From NCBI RefSeq assembly GCF_900105045.1, contig NZ_LT629739.1:682001-746000 (forward strand): a DNA stretch of 64,000 bases, in the 5' to 3' direction. Below are positions 60,062-64,000 of the stretch, one piece after another. The position numbers and the translations under genes are program-made. The notes beneath the pieces were generated by a model. It saw only the letters and a program-made list of their open reading frames with translations, did no database searches and had not been told where the DNA came from. Numbering within the stretch: position 1 is the first letter of the stretch; the number at the start of each line of letters is the position of its first letter. Source of the DNA: Brevibacterium picturae (GTDB lineage: Bacteria; Actinomycetota; Actinomycetes; Actinomycetales; Brevibacteriaceae).

Positions 60062-60890
60062 AGCATCGTCTCCGCCCGCCGAGGTCGCGGTTCACGATCC
60101 CGGCCAGCTCATCCCACTTGCGCGCAGGACGGCGCTGGTCAGGTGCAATCCGCTGACGAAGATCGCTGTGGCGCTCATCCTCATGATCGGTTCATTGCTG
60201 AGCATCGACATGGTCTCGGCCGGAGTCGTCCTCGGGTTCTGCCTGCTGATGCTCCCGGCGACGGGACTCGATCTGACCGCGGCGCTCAAGCGATTGTGGT
60301 TCCTGCCTCTCGGCGCACTCTTGGCATCGTGGGGCACTGCGATCCTGGCAGAGAAGACCGGCGCGGTGGTCATCGACCTCGGCCCGGTTCTGATGACGAC
60401 CGGGTCGCTGACTGCCGCGGCAGCGATCTTCCTGCGGGCCTTGGCCTTGGCAATTCCGCTCATCGTCCTCGCCTCGACGATCGATCCCCGTGACCTCGCG
60501 GATGCGCTCGTCCAACGGCTGCGACTGCCCGAGACAGTTGTCGTCTCGGTGCTCGCGGCCACCAGACTCCTCGGGCTGCTCATCAGCGAATGGCAGACCT
60601 TGGCGATGGCCAGGAGGGCCAGGGGCATTGCCGGCGGTTCGATCGTGCGGCGCACGGGCAGTCTGTTCGCCGGCATCTTCGTGCTGCTGGTGCAGTCGAT
60701 CCGACGCGGCACCACTTTGGCCATGGCGATGGAAGGTCGAGCGTTCGGTCGGCCCGGACGGACCTGGCGCAGGCGCTCGACCTTCGGCACCGGGGACGGA
60801 GTGGCTGTGGCGGCATCGCTGGTCGTCTGTGCCCTCGCGATCGTGGGCGCTCACGTGCTCGGCACGTGGAATCCGATCGTCGGCGGCTGA
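60054..60890 (+). CDS. ykoC: ECF transporter transmembrane coupling subunit YkoC
   Basis: A 278-residue EcfT-type protein with about five membrane segments. The two coupling-helix motifs that contact the ATPase are recognisable as AMARRARG and MAMEGRAFG. A TTG start at 60054 has AAGGA eight bases upstream and overlaps the ykoD end. With YkoE and YkoD it completes the transporter; the YkoF thiamine-binding protein found in some operons is absent. Confidence 0.9.
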   Translation: MSEASSPPAEVAVHDPGQLIPLARRTALVRCNPLTKIAVALILMIGSLLSIDMVSAGVVLGFCLLMLPATGLDLTAALKRLWFLPLGALLASWGTAILAEKTGAVVIDLGPVLMTTGSLTAAAAIFLRALALAIPLIVLASTIDPRDLADALVQRLRLPETVVVSVLAATRLLGLLISEWQTLAMARRARGIAGGSIVRRTGSLFAGIFVLLVQSIRRGTTLAMAMEGRAFGRPGRTWRRRSTFGTGDGVAVAASLVVCALAIVGAHVLGTWNPIVGG

Positions 60891-60912
60891 GCCCGCGTCC
60901 GGCGGCAGTCGC

Positions 60913-61458
60913 TCACAGCTGGTGGAGGAGTTCCTTGAGGTCGGACCGCCACTCTTCGAGCCTCTCGGCGCTGGGCAGTTTGGAGACAGTGAGGACGAGG
61001 AGTGTTCGGTTGTCGTCCTTCGGTTCGGCGGCGGCCTCGACCTTGGTGCCGTCCTCGAGGTCCGCCCGCCAGAACGAGCGCTTGGCCGTCTTCGATGTGC
61101 GCGCCTCACCGTCGAGTGCCACACCTGCCAGGGTCCCATCGTCGATGAAGAAGGCGAAGCGGGTGATGATGTCGTCGCACTGACCGGGCACGGTGCGTGA
61201 GACCGCGACGTCGAAGGTGCCGTCGGCCCGCTGACCGGGCACGCGTCGACCGATCTCCTGTTCATAGGCGACGACCGCGCCCTGGACCCACCAGCCGTGC
61301 TTCTCCACGACCCCATCGAACTGCGGGTAGAGGGCGTCGGCGAGTTCCTTGTGACTCGCCGAGGCTCCTCCGGCCGCTTCGAGGCGGGCCCGGGTGTCCG
61401 CCCACGGTTCGCCAAGGGCCTTCTCGATGGCGTCGGTGTTCATCGCTTTGGTCACCAT
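60913..61458 (-). CDS. Conserved hypothetical protein (DUF4287-like N-terminus)
   Basis: A 181-residue soluble protein. The stretch HKELADALYPQF, then GWWVQGAVVAYEQEIGRRVPGQ, resembles the DUF4287 helical domain seen in actinobacteria. The C-terminal half, with TRFAFFIDDGTLAGVALDGEARTSKTAKRSFWR, looks like a START/SRPBCC-type fold. No function is known to me. The ATG at 61458 has TAGACT six bases upstream, suggesting a leaderless transcript; another Met is at codon 6. Confidence 0.65.
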   Translation of the reverse strand: MVTKAMNTDAIEKALGEPWADTRARLEAAGGASASHKELADALYPQFDGVVEKHGWWVQGAVVAYEQEIGRRVPGQRADGTFDVAVSRTVPGQCDDIITRFAFFIDDGTLAGVALDGEARTSKTAKRSFWRADLEDGTKVEAAAEPKDDNRTLLVLTVSKLPSAERLEEWRSDLKELLHQL

Positions 61459-61464
61459 GGGAGA

Positions 61465-61470
61465 AGTCTA
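61465..61470 (-). promoter_or_regulatory. -10 box of a leaderless promoter for the hypothetical gene
   Basis: On the minus strand TAGACT ends six bases before the ATG at 61458. Confidence 0.5.
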
Positions 61471-61536
61471 AGCATTCCCGAGCCGAAGCAACAGGGGGTC
61501 GGCGCTGGATTGCAGGCTGTGTGCCTGTGGTGCACA

Positions 61537-61857
61537 TCAGTCGATCTGCAGTTCGCCCATCTCGTCCCAGCCTTCACCGTCGATCTTGCGGGAGATGATC
61601 TTCGGCGTCGACGCCAGGTGAGGGCGCATGGCCTCGAGTCCGTTCTTGAAGTGCTCACCCTTGACATGGGGTTCAGCGCCTTCGTCGGTGAATGCTTCGA
61701 CGAGCACGAACTCGTTGTCCTTCTCCAGGCTCTTGGACCATTCGAACCACAGGTTTCCAGGTTCCGAGCGCGTCGCCTCGGTGAATTCCTTGACGGCGTC
61801 GGGGAAGCCGCCGACGCTCTCTGGCTTCACGTCGAACTTCACAACGATGAAAATCAT
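61537..61857 (-). CDS. Antibiotic biosynthesis monooxygenase (ABM)-family protein, putative quinol monooxygenase
   Basis: A 106-residue dimeric ferredoxin-like fold protein. VVKFDVKPESVGGFPDAVKEF, then WFEWSKSLEKDNEFVLVEAFTDEGAEPHV are typical of the ABM/YgiN family, which oxidises quinols or aromatic compounds without cofactors. The ATG at 61857 has AGGAG nine bases upstream; a longer frame reaching 61920 lacks a site. Its role beside these genes is unclear. Confidence 0.82.
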   Translation of the reverse strand: MIFIVVKFDVKPESVGGFPDAVKEFTEATRSEPGNLWFEWSKSLEKDNEFVLVEAFTDEGAEPHVKGEHFKNGLEAMRPHLASTPKIISRKIDGEGWDEMGELQID

Positions 61858-61973
61858 GAGGACCACTCCTGTGCTGATACGGGTACTGTCGACCCATTTC
61901 GAGCCGACGCCACAAGCCAATCATGTTTCCCGCACAGCTCCAAGAGTCACCTCATTGCGCGGACCAGCAGACA

Positions 61974-62576
61974 TCACACGTGTTCGGCGATGAGGACCAG
62001 GAATTCGCTGTCGGGCTCATAACGGTGGAGTTCCCAGGTCGAGAGTTTGAGGTTGACGAGCATGCCTGTCGACTTCACATCGTCGATGAAGTCGTCGAAG
62101 TCATAGCCGCGGCCGGCTCCGAAGCCGGCGACGAAGCGTCCACCGGGCTTCAGCGTCGATTTGATGTTCGACAGGGTCTGCCTGCGTGAGGCTGGGTCGA
62201 GGAAGGACAGGACGTTGCCGGCGCAGAACGCCACGTCGATGTCGTCGATGCCAGCTTCCGAGAAGTCGAATTCAGCCAAGTCGCCGGTGTGCCATTCACC
62301 GCTGGGGAAGTCCTCCTCTGCCACGGAGATGAGGAACTCGTCGAGATCGACACCGTAGACCGCGTGCCCATCGCCGATGAGCAGTCCGCCGGCGCGACCG
62401 GTACCGCAGCCCGCGTCGAGGATGCGCGCACCACGCGGGGCCATCGCGTTGACGAACCTCGCCTCTCCCCCGATGTCCTGCCCGGAGGCCACGATCTTGC
62501 GCCACCTTTCGGCGTAATTGGCGGAGTGGTCAGGGTTGGTCTCACGGATGCGGTTCCACTGGTGATCGAAGCTCAT
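61974..62576 (-). CDS. Class I SAM-dependent methyltransferase
   Basis: A 200-residue methyltransferase. ILDAGCGTGRAGGLL gives motif I, VYGVDLDEFLISVA motif II, and DVAFCAGNVLSFLDP motif IV. The substrate cannot be read. Its ATG overlaps the lysR stop in an ATGA, so the regulator and enzyme are produced together, an uncommon arrangement because LysR regulators are usually divergent from their targets. Confidence 0.85.
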   Translation of the reverse strand: MSFDHQWNRIRETNPDHSANYAERWRKIVASGQDIGGEARFVNAMAPRGARILDAGCGTGRAGGLLIGDGHAVYGVDLDEFLISVAEEDFPSGEWHTGDLAEFDFSEAGIDDIDVAFCAGNVLSFLDPASRRQTLSNIKSTLKPGGRFVAGFGAGRGYDFDDFIDDVKSTGMLVNLKLSTWELHRYEPDSEFLVLIAEHV

Positions 62577-63463
62577 GGCCCCATCCTAGGACGAAAGACC
62601 TCGGCCACCACCTCGGCGACGGCGGCGACCGGATCTGCCGGGTCTGGGGAGGTCAGGACGATGATCTCCCGGCCGCCCGCCTCGGCGATGGGATGCAGGC
62701 CGACGTCGGGTCCGCCCAAGGACATCATGATCGGAGTCGCCAGCGTCAGGCCGAGCCCCGTGCCGGCCAGGGCGAGCGCGACGGCGGTGTCGGTGACGAT
62801 GTGGGTCTCCTTCGCGGCGATTCCCAGCGCCGAGGTGGCCAGGCGCATCGCTCGGCCGAAGAGTTCTTCGGCCGGTGGCAGGATCCAATCCGCTTCGGCC
62901 AGGTCCTGCGGTGACGGTCTCGGTGCACCCGCAGGTACGACGATGCCGAAATCCTCACCGGCCACGGTGCTCCAGCTCAGACCCCGCATCGGCGGCAGTG
63001 GCACGGCCGGGTAGTTGATGCCGATGCCCAGATCGATGGCTCCGTCGATGACGGCCGCCGACATCGTCTCGACGTTGATCTCACGGGCCCGGACCTCGAT
63101 GTGCGGGTGCCGCTGGCCTAGGAGACGCACAATGGACGGCAGCGCTCTGGTAGAGGCTGAGCCGAAGACGCCGAGCGTGACGATGGCCTCGCTGCGGAAG
63201 TCCCTGCCCAGCATCGCCATCTCGGCCTGCTTCTGGGCGGCGAGGATGCTGCGGGCGCGCGGGAGCAGCGTTCGGCCGGCCTCGGCGAGGACCATTCCCC
63301 TGCCTCGGCGCAGGAAGAGTTCGGAGCCGACGGCCCGACGCAGGGCGCTCATGTGCTGGGAGACCGCGCCGATGCTGTAGCCCAGCTGCTCCGCGGCCCG
63401 GGTCATGGACCCCAGTTCGGCCACGGTGACGAAGGTGCGCAGCTGTCCCAAGGTCCATCCCAT
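62573..63463 (-). CDS. LysR-family transcriptional regulator
   Basis: A 296-residue regulator with the N-terminal helix-turn-helix TFVTVAELGSMTRAAEQLGYSIGAVSQHMSALRR in about 8-42 and a periplasmic-binding-like effector domain. I prefer the ATG at 63463 over a GTG two codons earlier because TAGGCT ends six bases before it. It is divergent from the FAD oxidoreductase at 63646, which may be its target, and overlaps the methyltransferase downstream. Confidence 0.9.
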   Translation of the reverse strand: MGWTLGQLRTFVTVAELGSMTRAAEQLGYSIGAVSQHMSALRRAVGSELFLRRGRGMVLAEAGRTLLPRARSILAAQKQAEMAMLGRDFRSEAIVTLGVFGSASTRALPSIVRLLGQRHPHIEVRAREINVETMSAAVIDGAIDLGIGINYPAVPLPPMRGLSWSTVAGEDFGIVVPAGAPRPSPQDLAEADWILPPAEELFGRAMRLATSALGIAAKETHIVTDTAVALALAGTGLGLTLATPIMMSLGGPDVGLHPIAEAGGREIIVLTSPDPADPVAAVAEVVAEVFRPRMGP

Positions 63464-63469
63464 GGCCAC

Positions 63470-63475
63470 AGCCTA
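63470..63475 (-). promoter_or_regulatory. -10 box of a leaderless lysR promoter
   Basis: On the minus strand TAGGCT ends six bases before the ATG at 63463, supporting that start codon. Confidence 0.5.
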
Positions 63476-63645
63476 GCTGTTTTCACCTTTCCTAAAAACA
63501 GTTTTCATGAACTCACTCTTGTTCTTAAACGTGACTGGAACCACAATGGGCAGTGAGCCGCAATCCGCCGACATCGAAATCGGCATTCCCCGCTGCCGCG
63601 AAGGCCAAGGACGGTCATCGCAGCAGAAGACGAAAGAGGTGGCAG

Positions 63646-64000
63646 TTGGAGAGCACATCACCGACAGACACGGCCCCGGCGAGCGCCGAGGTGGTCATCA
63701 TCGGCGCCGGCGTCATGGGAGCGTCCATCGCGTATCACCTGGCCAGACACGGCGTCGAGGACATCGTTCTCGTCGAACGCGACGTGCCCGGCTCGGGCTC
63801 GACGTCGAAGGCCGCCGGCGGGGTGCGCTGCCAGTTCTCCGATGAAGTCAACATCGCCCTGGCCACGCGCAGCCTCGAGGTACTACGCAACTTCGAGGCC
63901 GAGTTCGGCGTCGATATCGACCTGGTGAGCAACGGGTACCTATTCCTCCTCGATTCCGCCGAGGTTGCCGAGACCTTCGCAGCCAATGTCGAGCTCCAGC
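63646..64000 (+). CDS. FAD-dependent oxidoreductase (DAO family), N-terminal part (cut by window edge)
   Basis: The gene runs off the right edge, leaving about 118 codons. VVIIGAGVMGASIAYHLARHG is the FAD-binding motif near residue 16, and VERDVPGSGSTSKAAGG followed by VRCQFSDEVNIALATRSLE resembles sarcosine/dimethylglycine oxidase-type amine oxidases. A TTG start is taken because GAGG lies six bases upstream and no ATG or GTG precedes the motif in frame. It is divergent from lysR, a common regulator-target layout. The substrate is unknown. Confidence 0.82.
   Translation, partial: MESTSPTDTAPASAEVVIIGAGVMGASIAYHLARHGVEDIVLVERDVPGSGSTSKAAGGVRCQFSDEVNIALATRSLEVLRNFEAEFGVDIDLVSNGYLFLLDSAEVAETFAANVELQ

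Overview
The window is GC-rich, densely coded chromosome from an actinobacterium. Menaquinone rather than ubiquinone genes, a bS22 ribosomal peptide, a DUF222/HNH gene, a YkoEDC thiamine transporter, many GTG/TTG starts and many apparently leaderless promoters all fit Micrococcales. A Brevibacterium-like organism is my best guess from gene content, not a proven assignment. I see no prophage, insertion sequence, integrase or CRISPR array.

Layout. 1-3.6 kb: a cut ferredoxin-NADP reductase, a RarD-type transporter and a GntR(YtrA)-ABC transporter operon with a palindromic operator. 3.6-19.5 kb: a menaquinone island (polyprenyl diphosphate synthase, menJ, menG, menF, menD, menC, menB, menE, menA) interrupted by a DUF222-HNH gene, a two-part esterase and a lipoprotein. 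19.5-33.7 kb: two small membrane proteins, then a long leftward series of tightly overlapping genes. In transcription order these are glutaredoxin, rex, a fused hemA-hemC, a uroporphyrinogen-III synthase fusion, hemB, a MarR regulator, hemL, a histidine phosphatase, resA, ccdA, resB and ccsB. They link a redox sensor to haem synthesis and cytochrome c maturation. 33.8-38.6 kb: AcuC-like deacetylase, KtrB-KtrA potassium uptake, a low-complexity array, and an orphan AbiEi-like/DUF559-like gene between two 32-bp direct repeats. 39-44.9 kb: tRNA-Gly(CCC), an acetate-type symporter with its DUF485 partner and a divergent RamA-like regulator, proC, a TIM-barrel protein and a GNAT. 44.9-49 kb: glpDFK. 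49-54.5 kb: Ppx/GppA phosphatase, an enoyl-CoA hydratase and the prpDBC propionate operon. 54.6-64 kb: a NUDIX-like protein, a universal stress protein, a secreted phosphoesterase, a TPP riboswitch controlling ykoEDC, small enzymes, a methyltransferase-LysR pair and a cut FAD oxidoreductase.

Functional logic. Most of the window serves respiration: quinone, haem, cytochrome c, glycerol-3-phosphate oxidation to quinone, and acetate and propionate use. Observations that stand out are the single-ORF HemA-HemC fusion, a degenerate SUMT half on the HemD protein, about fourteen -10 boxes placed 6-7 nt before start codons, short tandem duplications lying on or near stop codons, a strongly over-represented 11-mer, and the repeat-flanked orphan gene next to the tRNA. 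All are read by eye; no database search was run.
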